From NCBI RefSeq assembly GCF_009362785.1, contig NZ_WHNQ01000003.1, positions 372,001 through 436,000 on the forward strand: a DNA stretch of 64,000 nt. Reading direction: 5' to 3'. Within the stretch, counting starts at the first letter, position 1, and every line of letters starts with the position of its first letter. Under the pieces are notes generated by a model. It ran no database searches, was not told the origin of the DNA, and saw nothing but the letters and a program-made list of their open reading frames with translations. Source of the DNA: Paraburkholderia atlantica (GTDB lineage: Bacteria; Pseudomonadota; Gammaproteobacteria; Burkholderiales; Burkholderiaceae). The position numbers and the translations under genes are program-made. This document shows, one piece after another, positions 45,350-53,367 of this stretch.

Positions 45350-46344
45350 GTACCGTTGCAAATAAGCCGCGCCTTAAAACCTCGGCGATGATCGCGTCGA
45401 TTGCCGCCGAAGGACAGGTCACGCGTTCGGCGCCGTTCGGTCACGCGCTGGTCGAACTGGCGCGCACCAAGGCGAGCGTGATCGGCATGACAGCCGACCT
45501 CGGCAAGTACACCGACCTGCATATCTTCGCGAAGGAATTTCCGGACCGCTACTACCAGATGGGCATGGCCGAGCAACTGCTGATGGGCGCGGCCGCCGGC
45601 TTCGCGCACGAAGGCGCGCAGCCGTTCGTCACGACCTACGCGGTGTTCGGAACGCGCCGCGCGTACGACTTCATTCATCAAACGATCGCCGAAGACAATC
45701 TCGACGTGAAGATAGTCTGTGCGTTGCCGGGCCTGACGACCGGCTACGGCCCGAGTCACCAGGCGGCCGAAGATCTCGCGCTGATGCGCGCGATGCCGAA
45801 CATGACGGTGATCGATCCGTGCGATGCGCTCGATATCGAGCAGATGGTGCCGGCCATTGCCGCACACAAAGGGCCGGTCTATGCGCGCCTGTTGCGCGGC
45901 AACGTGCCCGCCGTGCTCGACGAATACGGCTATCGCTTCGAACTGGGCAAGGCGAAGCTGCTGCGCGACGGCAACGACGTGCTGCTGATCTCGTCGGGGA
46001 TCATGACGATGCGCTCGCTCGAAGTCGCGAAGACTCTGGAGGCAGACAACGTCGGCGTGGCGGTGCTGCACGTGCCGACCATCAAGCCGCTCGACACCGC
46101 GACGATCCTGCGTGAAGCGAAGCGCACGGGCCGCATGGTGATCGTCGCGGAGAACCATACGGTGATCGGCGGTCTCGGCGAAGCCGTAGCGCGCACGCTG
46201 CTCAGCGCTGGAATTACGCCGCCGTTCCGGCAAATCGCGTTGCCCGACGAGTTCCTCGCTGCCGGTGCACTGCCGACGCTGCACGATCGCTATGGCATCT
46301 CGGCTAACGCGATGGCTACGTCGATCAAAACGTGGCTCGGTTGA
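45346..46344 (+). CDS. Transketolase, C-terminal subunit
   Basis: 332 aa. Carries the pyrimidine-binding half (FPDRYYQMGMAEQLLMGAAAGFAHEG, with the Glu that activates TPP) and the transketolase C-terminal domain (VAVLHVPTIKPLD). ATG 45346 overlaps the stop of the first subunit (TGA 45347-45349). With the SDR and MFS genes it forms a compact operon. No kinase or isomerase is adjacent, so the substrate is probably already phosphorylated by enzymes encoded elsewhere or is used unphosphorylated. Confidence 0.92.
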   Translation: MSTVANKPRLKTSAMIASIAAEGQVTRSAPFGHALVELARTKASVIGMTADLGKYTDLHIFAKEFPDRYYQMGMAEQLLMGAAAGFAHEGAQPFVTTYAVFGTRRAYDFIHQTIAEDNLDVKIVCALPGLTTGYGPSHQAAEDLALMRAMPNMTVIDPCDALDIEQMVPAIAAHKGPVYARLLRGNVPAVLDEYGYRFELGKAKLLRDGNDVLLISSGIMTMRSLEVAKTLEADNVGVAVLHVPTIKPLDTATILREAKRTGRMVIVAENHTVIGGLGEAVARTLLSAGITPPFRQIALPDEFLAAGALPTLHDRYGISANAMATSIKTWLG

Positions 46345-46384
46345 CGACGCACGTTGTCATGACACTGCGCGGGCCTCGTCGGCG

Positions 46385-46624
46385 TCACACCCCGATGGTC
46401 CGCGTCGTCTTCAACGCGATCCATGTCATGCCTTCGCGCAGCCCTTCGAGTACCGCCTCTCTTTCCACGGCGAACACCTGCGATTGCTGAAAGGTGCGTT
46501 CGAAATCGCCTTCGGGCGACACATGTTTGACATGGATCGTCGCCCGAAAGCCGCCCTCTTGCGTCTCCTCCGTGTGGACACTCACGGACCAGGTTCCTTG
46601 CTGCGCGTTTGCTGATATGGCCAT
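46385..46624 (-). CDS. Small conserved-looking protein, unknown function
   Basis: 79 aa soluble protein (MAISANAQQGTWSVSVHTEE...). ATG 46624 has GAGGAG upstream. It is predicted as beta strands then a helix, with a pattern like a small stress or dsRNA-binding-like fold, but no family is recognised. An FNR-type box centred 74 bp upstream (46692-46705) ties it to the low-oxygen island that begins here. Confidence 0.65.
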   Translation of the reverse strand: MAISANAQQGTWSVSVHTEETQEGGFRATIHVKHVSPEGDFERTFQQSQVFAVEREAVLEGLREGMTWIALKTTRTIGV

Positions 46625-46691
46625 TGGATGCTCCTCGGGTTGTCGCGAGCGGCTGCCACCATCAGCGTAAGGCCGTGCAACACCTGTCTCG

Positions 46692-46705
46692 TTGATCCAG
46701 GTCAA
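46692..46705. promoter_or_regulatory. FNR-type box (1)
   Basis: TTGATCCAGGTCAA fits TTGAY-N4-RTCAA, one mismatch from the FNR/ANR consensus. It lies upstream of the 46624 gene. The remaining sequence to the PHB depolymerase start (46983) holds no gene. Confidence 0.65.
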
Positions 46706-46982
46706 GCGTCGACGCGAACCGTGAGTCACGCTCGACGTCAATCGCTCGCCGATGCCTTCAGCTTCGCTTCAGATTCGCACGATCGCGTGAAAACCCTGCC
46801 GGGAAAACGCGCAACGACCCGTGCATGCGACATGCTACAAGCGCCGCGATGCACCGCGCGCGCATCGATTTCGCGCCCCTCGCGCCGAGGTTTCGCGGTA
46901 AGCTTTTGCGACGTACCCGCGTCACGAGTTCGTGCCGGTGCGGCAACGCTGCCCTCATGATCGACGAACGCCGGGGTTCATC

Positions 46983-48281
46983 ATGTGGTACGCCTTTATC
47001 GATGCACAACAACGCCTCGCTCGCGCGATGGTCGGGGGAGTTCTAACCGAATCGGCGTCGATGCCGAGCGCACAAACGGGCTGGCTCAGCCCGAATCATG
47101 CGACCGACGCGTTCAGCCACTGGCTGCTGAGGTCGACCTGCGCATTCGAGCGCACGCCGCCATTCGCGATCCACTCGGTTGCCGTCGACGGCGGCCGCGT
47201 GAGCGTCGACGAAAGCGTCGTGGCCTCGTTGCCGCTCGGCGCGCTGCTCAGGTTCAAGCGCAACCTGCCCACGCCACCTACCGAAACAAAACCGCCAGTG
47301 CTGTTGTGCGCGCCGCTCGCCGGACATCACTCGGTGATGCTGCGCGAGACCGTCGAGACGCTGCTCCAAGAACGTGACGTATTCGTGACCGATTGGGCCG
47401 ATGCGCGCGACGTACCGCTCGAAGCGGGCCCGCTATCGCTCGACGACTACGTGCAGGCGCTCGATAGCTTCATCGGCAACGCCCGTGCGTTCGGCTCGCC
47501 GGTTCATGTGGTCGCGATCTGTCAGGCGAGCGTGCCCGCGCTCGGCGCCGCGGCGCTGCTCGCCATGGACGAGGCCGCGCCGATCGCGAGCATCTCGTTG
47601 CTGGGCGGCCCGATCGATACCCGTTTGAACCCGACCGTTACAGACCGCTTCGCGAGTTCGCATACGCTCGAGTGGTTTCATGATCACGCGATCGACATCG
47701 TTCCACCGCCTTATCGCGGCGCGGGACGTCTCGTGTATCCGGGATTCATCCAGCAAGCCGCGATTTTTGCCGCGCATCCGGAGCGGCAGTTGCGACTCGA
47801 AGCGGATTACTGGTCCCGATGGCTCGCCGGCGACATGCCCGGTGCGCAGCGGGCGCTGCGCTCGGCGAACGAGTATGCGGCGGTCCTCGATATGACGGAG
47901 TGCTACTTCCTCGACATGCTTCGCGTGGTGTTTCACGAGCATCTGTTGCCGCGCGATCTGTGGTCGGTCGCCGGGCGCCGGGTGCGGATCGCCGCGCTGC
48001 GCGATACCCCGCTGTGCACGATCGAGGGCGACAGCGACGAGATCACCGGCGCGGGGCAAACGCATTGCGCGCATGCGCTGTGCGATACATCGCCGATGCG
48101 ACCCGCGCGGCAGCTCACCATCGAGCAGTGCAATCACTATGACCTGTTCATCGGGCCGCGATGGCGCGATGCGGTTCATCCGGGGCTCCGCGAATTCTGG
48201 CGTGATGTCGAACACGCCGCGTCGGAGGTTTGCCAGCCGCGCCGCGCGGCCAGTGGTTCTGCAAACCGCAGATCGGCGTGA
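46983..48281 (+). CDS. phaZ: Intracellular polyhydroxybutyrate depolymerase
   Basis: 432 aa PhaZ-like depolymerase, which mobilises stored PHB. The active-site Cys is in VVAICQASVPALGAA (about residue 184), matching the Cys nucleophile of Cupriavidus PhaZ1-type enzymes. The N-terminal region MWYAFIDAQQRLARAM and the catalytic His region IEQCNHYDLFIGPRW near the C-terminus fit the family. ATG 46983 has no strong ribosome site. With phaB and the phasin-like gene it gives the island a PHB-turnover function. Confidence 0.88.
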   Translation: MWYAFIDAQQRLARAMVGGVLTESASMPSAQTGWLSPNHATDAFSHWLLRSTCAFERTPPFAIHSVAVDGGRVSVDESVVASLPLGALLRFKRNLPTPPTETKPPVLLCAPLAGHHSVMLRETVETLLQERDVFVTDWADARDVPLEAGPLSLDDYVQALDSFIGNARAFGSPVHVVAICQASVPALGAAALLAMDEAAPIASISLLGGPIDTRLNPTVTDRFASSHTLEWFHDHAIDIVPPPYRGAGRLVYPGFIQQAAIFAAHPERQLRLEADYWSRWLAGDMPGAQRALRSANEYAAVLDMTECYFLDMLRVVFHEHLLPRDLWSVAGRRVRIAALRDTPLCTIEGDSDEITGAGQTHCAHALCDTSPMRPARQLTIEQCNHYDLFIGPRWRDAVHPGLREFWRDVEHAASEVCQPRRAASGSANRRSA

Positions 48282-48334
48282 GGTGGCCGCGAAAACGTCG
48301 GCAGTCCGCGCGTCACGTCACGACGCAACCTGGC

Positions 48335-48649
48335 TCAGTGCCCGCGCTCCATGCCGATTGCGGCTTCGAGGGCCAGTTCCGCCACGTCGAACGCGCGGCG
48401 GATCGCCGCTTTGGCGTCGTCGTCAGCGCAGTGCGCGATGGGCTTGAGTTCGCGCGCGGGCGTGACGAGATCGAGCCGCACGTCATACAGCGGACGCGAC
48501 GACCCCGGACGCAACGCCTCGATGGCGAGATGGCAGTGCGACACGAGCGCGCTAAACCGCGCGAGACGCACCAGTTGCGCGCCAGCTTCCGCTTCGAGCG
48601 GAGCGGCACCCGCGAAGCCAAGGTAGACGATCTGCATGTCAATGCCCAT
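48335..48649 (-). CDS. HPF/RaiA-like ribosome-associated protein
   Basis: 104 aa protein with the fold pattern of ribosome hibernation factors. A beta strand (MQIVYLGFAG), a helix (EAEAGAQLVRLARF), strands (CHLAIEAL, YDVRLDLVTPA), and a final helix (DAKAAIRRAFDVAELAL) appear in order. GGGAGG precedes ATG 48649. The similarity is weak, so this is a tentative call. Hibernation factors suit a low-oxygen/stationary island, and an FNR-type box lies about 107 bp upstream. Confidence 0.6.
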   Translation of the reverse strand: MGIDMQIVYLGFAGAAPLEAEAGAQLVRLARFSALVSHCHLAIEALRPGSSRPLYDVRLDLVTPARELKPIAHCADDDAKAAIRRAFDVAELALEAAIGMERGH

Positions 48650-48749
48650 GTTCGCCTCCCGTTGCCAGTGTCGAACGGACCTGTTCCACGCAGATGCAAG
48701 TCCAGGCGCTCGCTATGGGCTTATCTTGTTCCTGTCGGAGTGGCGGTCA

Positions 48750-48763
48750 TTGACGTGGGTCAA
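48750..48763. promoter_or_regulatory. FNR-type box (2)
   Basis: TTGACGTGGGTCAA, two mismatches from TTGAT-N4-ATCAA but a perfect dyad, centred about 107 bp before the HPF-like start (48649). Confidence 0.55.
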
Positions 48764-48823
48764 GCGCAGTGAAGGCAGTGTGACAATCAACTAGTGATAG
48801 TCGCTTGACTGCCATACCGGAGC

Positions 48824-48845
48824 GGACTAATATGGACTTAGTCCA
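48824..48845. promoter_or_regulatory. Operator of the toxin-antitoxin pair
   Basis: GGACTAA (48824-48830) and TTAGTCC (48838-48844) form an inverted repeat, overlapped by TGGAC-TTA-GTCCA (48833-48845). It ends 13 bp before the antitoxin ATG, the usual place for autorepression by the antitoxin/toxin complex. Confidence 0.6.
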
Positions 48846-48857
48846 CTAGGAGCAGTT

Positions 48858-49094
48858 ATGCAGACAGTCAATATACATGAAGCAAAGACCCAGTTTTCGC
48901 GTCTCGTCGATGCTGCGGCCAGCGGCGAGGAGATCGTGATCGCAAAGGCCGGCAAGCCGGCAGCGCGGCTCGTACCGATGGAACAGGCCAGGGCCGTTCG
49001 GCGGTTTGGTGGACTGAAGGGGAAAGTTCGCATTGCGGACGACTTTGACGCAGCCTTGCCCGATGACGTTATCGCGGCATTCGAAGGCCGTTGA
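48858..49094 (+). CDS. Type II antitoxin, Phd/YefM family
   Basis: 78 aa antitoxin. The N-terminal MQTVNIHEAKTQFSRLVDAAASGEEIVIAKAGKPAARLVP is the Phd/YefM DNA-binding dimer domain. The C-terminal tail (RIADDFDAALPDDVIAAF) would wrap the toxin. AGGAG precedes ATG. The toxin start overlaps its stop, and a dyad operator lies just upstream. The pair is inserted between the HPF-like and phaB genes and is oriented like neither. Confidence 0.92.
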   Translation: MQTVNIHEAKTQFSRLVDAAASGEEIVIAKAGKPAARLVPMEQARAVRRFGGLKGKVRIADDFDAALPDDVIAAFEGR

Positions 49095-49471
49095 TGCGAC
49101 TCCTTCTCGATACGCACGTTTTCCTCTGGGCAGTCACGGACGATCGCAAGCTAACCAAAGCTGCCCGTAAGCTGATTCTCGATGCAAGCGAGGTTTTCGT
49201 CAGCAGCGCGAGTATTTGGGAGGCCTCGATCAAAGCCGGTCTTGGAAAGCTCGAGGTGGACGTCAATCTCCTCGTTTCCGAGATCGAAGCGAGCGGCTTT
49301 CTGGAATTGCCGGTGCGGGCAGTGCATGCCGCTCTGGTTCGAGATTTGCCCGATATTCACAAGGACCCATTTGATCGGCTTCTGGTCGCACAAGCTCTTT
49401 CGGAGCCGTTGCGCTTGCTGAGTTCAGACGGCCACCTGTCGAAATACACAGACCTGGTTATCGCCGTCTAG
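49094..49471 (+). CDS. Type II toxin, PIN-domain ribonuclease (VapC-like)
   Basis: 125 aa PIN-domain protein. The acidic residues of the metal site are visible: Asp in RLLLDTHVFLW, Glu in SIWEASIKAG, and Asp in KDPFDRLLVAQAL. It is an RNase inhibited by the upstream antitoxin. ATG 49094 overlaps the antitoxin stop (TGATG). It ends 9 bp before the convergent phaB stop. Confidence 0.92.
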   Translation: MRLLLDTHVFLWAVTDDRKLTKAARKLILDASEVFVSSASIWEASIKAGLGKLEVDVNLLVSEIEASGFLELPVRAVHAALVRDLPDIHKDPFDRLLVAQALSEPLRLLSSDGHLSKYTDLVIAV

Positions 49472-49479
49472 GACACTCC

Positions 49480-50226
49480 TCAATGCATATGCATCCCCCC
49501 ATTGATCGCAATATCGGCTCCGGTGATAAACGCCGCCTCCTCGGAGCATAGAAACGCGATCAGCGCCGCCACCTCGTCGGGACGTCCCAGCCGGCCGACC
49601 GGGATCTGCGGCAGGATCTTCGTGTCGAGAATCTCGCGCGGCACCGCTTCGACCATCGCGGTCGCGAGGTAACCGGGCGACACCGTGTTCACCGTAACGC
49701 CGTGCTTCGCGGTTTCGAGCGCAAGCGCCTTCGTGAAACCGTGCACGCCCGCTTTGGCCGACGAATAGTTGGTTTGCCCGTAGGCGCCGCGCGAACCGTT
49801 GACCGACCCCACGTTGACGATACGGCCGTGGCGCCGCTCGAGCATGCCGGGCAACAGCGGCTTGGTCATGTTGAACAGGCCATCGAGATCGGTGCGCAGC
49901 ACGGCGTCCCAGTGCTCCTTGCTCATCTTCGCGAAGCTCGTGTCTTGCGTGATGCCGGCGTTGTTGATCAGCACGTCGACCGCGCCCAGCTCGGTCAGCA
50001 CGCGTTGCGCGCAGCGCGCGCAGGAATCGAAGTCGGCGATGTCGGCTTCGTATGCGTGAAAGTCGCGCCCCGTGTCGCGCTCGTGCTGCAGCCAGGTCGG
50101 CACGTGATCGTTGTGCGTCGAGTGCGTCACCGCGACCGTCATACCCGCGTCATGAAGCGCCCGGCTGACCGCCGCGCCCAAACCGCCCATCCCGCCTGTG
50201 ACCAATGCCACGCGATCCGTTCCCAT
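49480..50226 (-). CDS. phaB: Acetoacetyl-CoA reductase
   Basis: 248 aa SDR of the PhaB type, reducing acetoacetyl-CoA to (R)-3-hydroxybutyryl-CoA for PHB synthesis. TGGMGGLG, NNAGITQDTSF, SVNGSRGAYGQTNYSSAKAG (Ser, Tyr, Lys) and ADIAINGGMHMH match PhaB closely. ATG 50226 follows AAGGAGGAG. It lies 64 bp after the phasin-like gene in the same orientation. No phaA or phaC is nearby, so this is an auxiliary copy, presumably expressed under low oxygen to dispose of reductant into PHB. Confidence 0.88.
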   Translation of the reverse strand: MGTDRVALVTGGMGGLGAAVSRALHDAGMTVAVTHSTHNDHVPTWLQHERDTGRDFHAYEADIADFDSCARCAQRVLTELGAVDVLINNAGITQDTSFAKMSKEHWDAVLRTDLDGLFNMTKPLLPGMLERRHGRIVNVGSVNGSRGAYGQTNYSSAKAGVHGFTKALALETAKHGVTVNTVSPGYLATAMVEAVPREILDTKILPQIPVGRLGRPDEVAALIAFLCSEEAAFITGADIAINGGMHMH

Positions 50227-50290
50227 CTGAACTCCTCCTTGCCATGTCTGCCATTGACGGTGCGCGCGCCGGCTTTGCCGGCTCACGCGG

Positions 50291-50641
50291 CTAAACGACG
50301 CCCGCGAACGGCAGCGCGTTCTGCGAGCCCCACGACCACGCGCTCAGGCCGCCCGCGAGCGGCGCGACGCCCGGCGCGATGCCGTACGCCGCCTGCCACC
50401 ACGCATACCACGCGGCGCAAGCGCGGTTGGCCTCGTCGAACCAGTCCGCCTCGCGCTGTACGGCGAAGGCGACCGACCTGCTCCAGTCGGCGAAGCTCCG
50501 CTCCGCGTACTCGCGCGCGGCGCCCTGCGCGGTCTGATACGCCGACGCGTAATCGAACCAGCCTTCGGGTTGTCCGGATACCGTCGAGGTCCATGGTGAA
50601 ACGAAGCGCCCGAGCGGCGCATCGGATTCGGAAGCCATCAT
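50291..50641 (-). CDS. Phasin-like protein
   Basis: 116 aa protein (ATG 50641 or 50638, after GGAGGG). It is rich in Ala, Trp and aromatic residues (EGWFDYASAYQTAQGAAREYAE, ANRACAAWYAWWQAAYGIAP), with amphipathic helices like PHB-granule phasins. It is easily missed, since its frame continues open far upstream. The position before phaB supports granule association. An FNR box is centred almost exactly 100 bp before its start. Confidence 0.65.
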   Translation of the reverse strand: MMASESDAPLGRFVSPWTSTVSGQPEGWFDYASAYQTAQGAAREYAERSFADWSRSVAFAVQREADWFDEANRACAAWYAWWQAAYGIAPGVAPLAGGLSAWSWGSQNALPFAGVV

Positions 50642-50734
50642 CGCTGCCCTCCAGAGCACAGCATAGGATTGCCAGGCGCGGTTGCAAACCGTCGAGCGCG
50701 TCTGCCACCGTATCGAGCGCGCGACGGCCCGCGC

Positions 50735-50748
50735 TTGATCTGCATCAA
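50735..50748. promoter_or_regulatory. FNR box (3), divergent
   Basis: TTGATCTGCATCAA is a perfect TTGAT-N4-ATCAA site. Its centre lies 100 bp from both the phasin-like start (50641) and the divergent universal stress protein start (50842), so one box may serve both. Confidence 0.8.
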
Positions 50749-50841
50749 CAGCCTCGCCCGCCGGGCCAATAGACTCCATTTGACGGCGGGCGCGAGCCCG
50801 CCTGCGCCCGTTTCCCCACGTTCTGTCACGGAGCTTTGGCG

Positions 50842-51681
50842 ATGAGCTACAAAAGCATTCTCGTTCACCTCGATACGAGCGTTCGTGCACATCCGCGCCT
50901 CGAGGTCGCATTGCAGCTCGCGCACCGCTTTCACGCGACGCTGACCGGCCTGTTTTCGACGTACGTGCCACCGCGTCACGCGTTCTTCGTGATGGCCGGC
51001 ACCGCCGACTACTACGCCGAGCACGAGCGCCTGCGGCACGAGCGTGCCAGCGCGCTGGAGCGGCTGTTTCGCGCGGAACTCGCGCGCGCGAACGTCGACG
51101 GCCAATGGATCGCCGCGAACGGTTACGCGAACGACGTCGTGCCGCCCTATGCGCGTGTCGCCGATCTGATCGTGCTCGGACAGACCGACCCGACCGACCC
51201 CGAGGCGTTCGTCGCCGAACAGTTCGTCGAGCACATCGTACTGTCGGCCGGGCGGCCGGTGTTGCTGGTGCCGTCGAGCGGCACCTTCGCGGCACCGGGC
51301 CGCCACGCGCTGATCGCGTGGGACGGCAGCCGCGAGGCGACCCGCGCGATCCACGACGCGCTGCCGTTCCTCGCGCACGCGGCCAAAGTGACGCTGCTGA
51401 CGATTCATTCGTCGGCCGATCGCCCGCCGCAGGGCACGGCCGCGGGCGACGACATCGCACTCACCGTCGCGCGTCACGGCGTCAAGATCGATGTGCGCGA
51501 GCTGAGCGTCGCTGACGGCACGCCGGTCGGCGACGCGCTGCTGTCGCAGGCGGCCGACCTCGGCTGCGACCTGATCGTGATGGGGGCCTATGCGCATTCG
51601 CGTCTGCACGAAGTCGTGCTGGGCGGAGCGACACGGACGATGCTCGAGTCGATGACCGTACCGGTGCTGTTGTCGCACTGA
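50842..51681 (+). CDS. Universal stress protein, tandem domains
   Basis: 279 aa with two UspA domains (about 1-150 and 151-279). The first begins YKSILVHLDTSVRAHPRL; its nucleotide motif is absent. The second has IVMGAYAHSRLHEVVLGGATRTML, a variant of the ATP-binding G-2x-G-9x-G(S/T) motif. ATG 50842 follows GGAG. It starts a rightward unit with the next Usp, 23 bp downstream. Likely FNR-induced. Confidence 0.9.
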   Translation: MSYKSILVHLDTSVRAHPRLEVALQLAHRFHATLTGLFSTYVPPRHAFFVMAGTADYYAEHERLRHERASALERLFRAELARANVDGQWIAANGYANDVVPPYARVADLIVLGQTDPTDPEAFVAEQFVEHIVLSAGRPVLLVPSSGTFAAPGRHALIAWDGSREATRAIHDALPFLAHAAKVTLLTIHSSADRPPQGTAAGDDIALTVARHGVKIDVRELSVADGTPVGDALLSQAADLGCDLIVMGAYAHSRLHEVVLGGATRTMLESMTVPVLLSH

Positions 51682-51704
51682 AGTGCGCGCTTAAGGAGTC
51701 CGCC

Positions 51705-52208
51705 ATGTTTCACCGCCTACTCGTCGCGCTCGACGGCAGCGACACCGCCTCGCGTGCGTTCGACGCCGCGCTGACCCTCGCCGCCGAAGCGGGCGCCGAG
51801 CTGATGCCGCTGTACGTGATCGACGTGCCCGTCATCGCCTACGACGCGCCCGGCTTCGACCCTTCCACGATCGAGGACGCGTTCATCGAGGAGGGCAAGC
51901 GGATCGCGGCCGACGCCCAGAGCCGGATGACCGCGCGGGGGGTCAAGGGCACGGCTCACACCGTCGAAGCCGCGATCGCCGGCGAAGACGTCGCGCATCG
52001 CATCGTCGAGACGGCGCGCGAATGGCACGCCGACGCGATCGTGATGGGCACGCACGGCCGCCGTGGGTTTCAACGGCTGATGCTCGGCAGCGTCGCCGAG
52101 CGCGTGCTGCGCCGCGCCAGCTGCCCGGTGCTGATGATTCCCGCGCAGGCGAGCGGCGCGGCGCGCGTCCAGCCGGCCCCGGCCCGCGCCGACAGCGAAC
52201 TCACCTGA
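51705..52208 (+). CDS. Universal stress protein
   Basis: 167 aa single-domain UspA. It starts FHRLLVALDGSDTASRAFD and has the intact ATP-binding motif [30 protein letters not shown] precedes ATG 51705. Probably cotranscribed with the tandem Usp upstream. Members sense or respond to ATP level, starvation or low oxygen. Confidence 0.92.
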   Translation: MFHRLLVALDGSDTASRAFDAALTLAAEAGAELMPLYVIDVPVIAYDAPGFDPSTIEDAFIEEGKRIAADAQSRMTARGVKGTAHTVEAAIAGEDVAHRIVETAREWHADAIVMGTHGRRGFQRLMLGSVAERVLRRASCPVLMIPAQASGAARVQPAPARADSELT

Positions 52209-52243
52209 GCCGCAAGACACCGGCCGCTGCGCCGCGCGGTGCT

Positions 52244-52705
52244 TCAGGGCCTCGGGTGGCCTTGTTCGTCATGCCGCACGATCAGCACCGGTATGTCGGT
52301 TGACCGCACCAGCGACTCCGCGACGCTGCCGAGCAGAAAGCGCTGCACGCCGTGGCGGCCGTGCGTGCCCATCACGATCAGATCGGCTTCGATTTCGTCC
52401 GCGACGCGCGCGAGTACCGCCGACACGTTTTCGGCGTAAGCGTCGATCACCCGCACGCCGCCGGGCACCTGCGCCTCGCGCAACAGCTCGCGGGGGCCAT
52501 CGAGCGCGCGGCTGGCGAAAGCTTGCGCCGCGCCCGCCGGTTCCGGCTCGAAAGCCACGTCGGCATTGTCCGACCACTTGCCGTGCCCCACCACACAGCA
52601 GGCTTCGAGCGTGGCGCCCGTCAGCTTCGCGAGCTTTAGCGCCTCGGCGAAGGCGCGCTGCGCGCTGGGACTGTCGTCGAGTGCAACCAGAATTCGTGCA
52701 TACAT
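52244..52705 (-). CDS. Universal stress protein
   Basis: 153 aa UspA. It starts MYARILVALDDSPSAQRAF, with the intact ATP motif IVMGTHGRHGVQRFLLGSVAESLV. ATG 52705 follows AGAGGGAG. It is convergent with the upstream Usp gene. A FNR-like dyad is centred about 97 bp before its start. Confidence 0.92.
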   Translation of the reverse strand: MYARILVALDDSPSAQRAFAEALKLAKLTGATLEACCVVGHGKWSDNADVAFEPEPAGAAQAFASRALDGPRELLREAQVPGGVRVIDAYAENVSAVLARVADEIEADLIVMGTHGRHGVQRFLLGSVAESLVRSTDIPVLIVRHDEQGHPRP

Positions 52706-52795
52706 GTCGGACTCCCTCTGAAAGCGCTGGCATGACCCGAAGTGGTGCCGTCGCGCGTGTGCACCGACAGTGTGAAGCGCGCGCCGCCGCGCGGC

Positions 52796-52809
52796 TTGAC
52801 GCAGGTCAA
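52796..52809. promoter_or_regulatory. FNR-type box (4)
   Basis: TTGACGCAGGTCAA, a perfect dyad two mismatches from TTGAT-N4-ATCAA, centred about 97 bp before the Usp start at 52705. Confidence 0.55.
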
Positions 52810-52943
52810 TGGGCCGCCGCTCGACGAAACCCACATCGCCAGCAACACACTAGGAATATTCCTACAACCACTACCTGAACTCCTAGCGCCGCTTAAAGCG
52901 CCGCCGATTTATTTCCAGGATCGGGTCACCAATACTGGTCGGT

Positions 52944-53351
52944 ATGGACACCGCCCCGTCAGCCACCTTATCGAGAGTTTTTCTCGTCGACGATGCGACC
53001 GAGGTCCGGCGCCGGCTTGCTTGCCTGATCGCGCTGATCCCCGGCATCGAAATCGCCGGCGAGTCCGCGGGCGTCGAGCACGCGTTCGACGACATCGTCG
53101 CGAGCCGCGCCGATGTCGCGGTGCTGGACCCGTGCTTCTCCGGCAAGACCAACCTCCTGCTGCTCGCTGCGCTATCGCGGGTGCGGCCGTCCATCGTCAG
53201 CATCGTGCTGACCAATCATGACGCGACGGCGTTTCGCCGCGCGTGCGAAGCGGCGGGCGCCGACTTCTTCTTCGACAAGACCTCGGAGTTCGAGCTCGCC
53301 TGCCGCGCCATCGAAGCGATAGCCTATGCGCGTCGTGCGCATCGGGTCTGA
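52944..53351 (+). CDS. Stand-alone response-regulator receiver
   Basis: 135 aa CheY-like receiver with no output domain. It starts SRVFLVDDATEVRRRLACLI (acidic pair), with the phosphorylatable Asp in DVAVLDPCFSG and the conserved Lys in FFDKTSEF. It lies 16 bp before the FNR start, so the two share a transcript. Its kinase could be the PAS kinase at 54273. Confidence 0.82.
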   Translation: MDTAPSATLSRVFLVDDATEVRRRLACLIALIPGIEIAGESAGVEHAFDDIVASRADVAVLDPCFSGKTNLLLLAALSRVRPSIVSIVLTNHDATAFRRACEAAGADFFFDKTSEFELACRAIEAIAYARRAHRV

Positions 53352-53367
53352 CCGCCAGGAGCCGATC

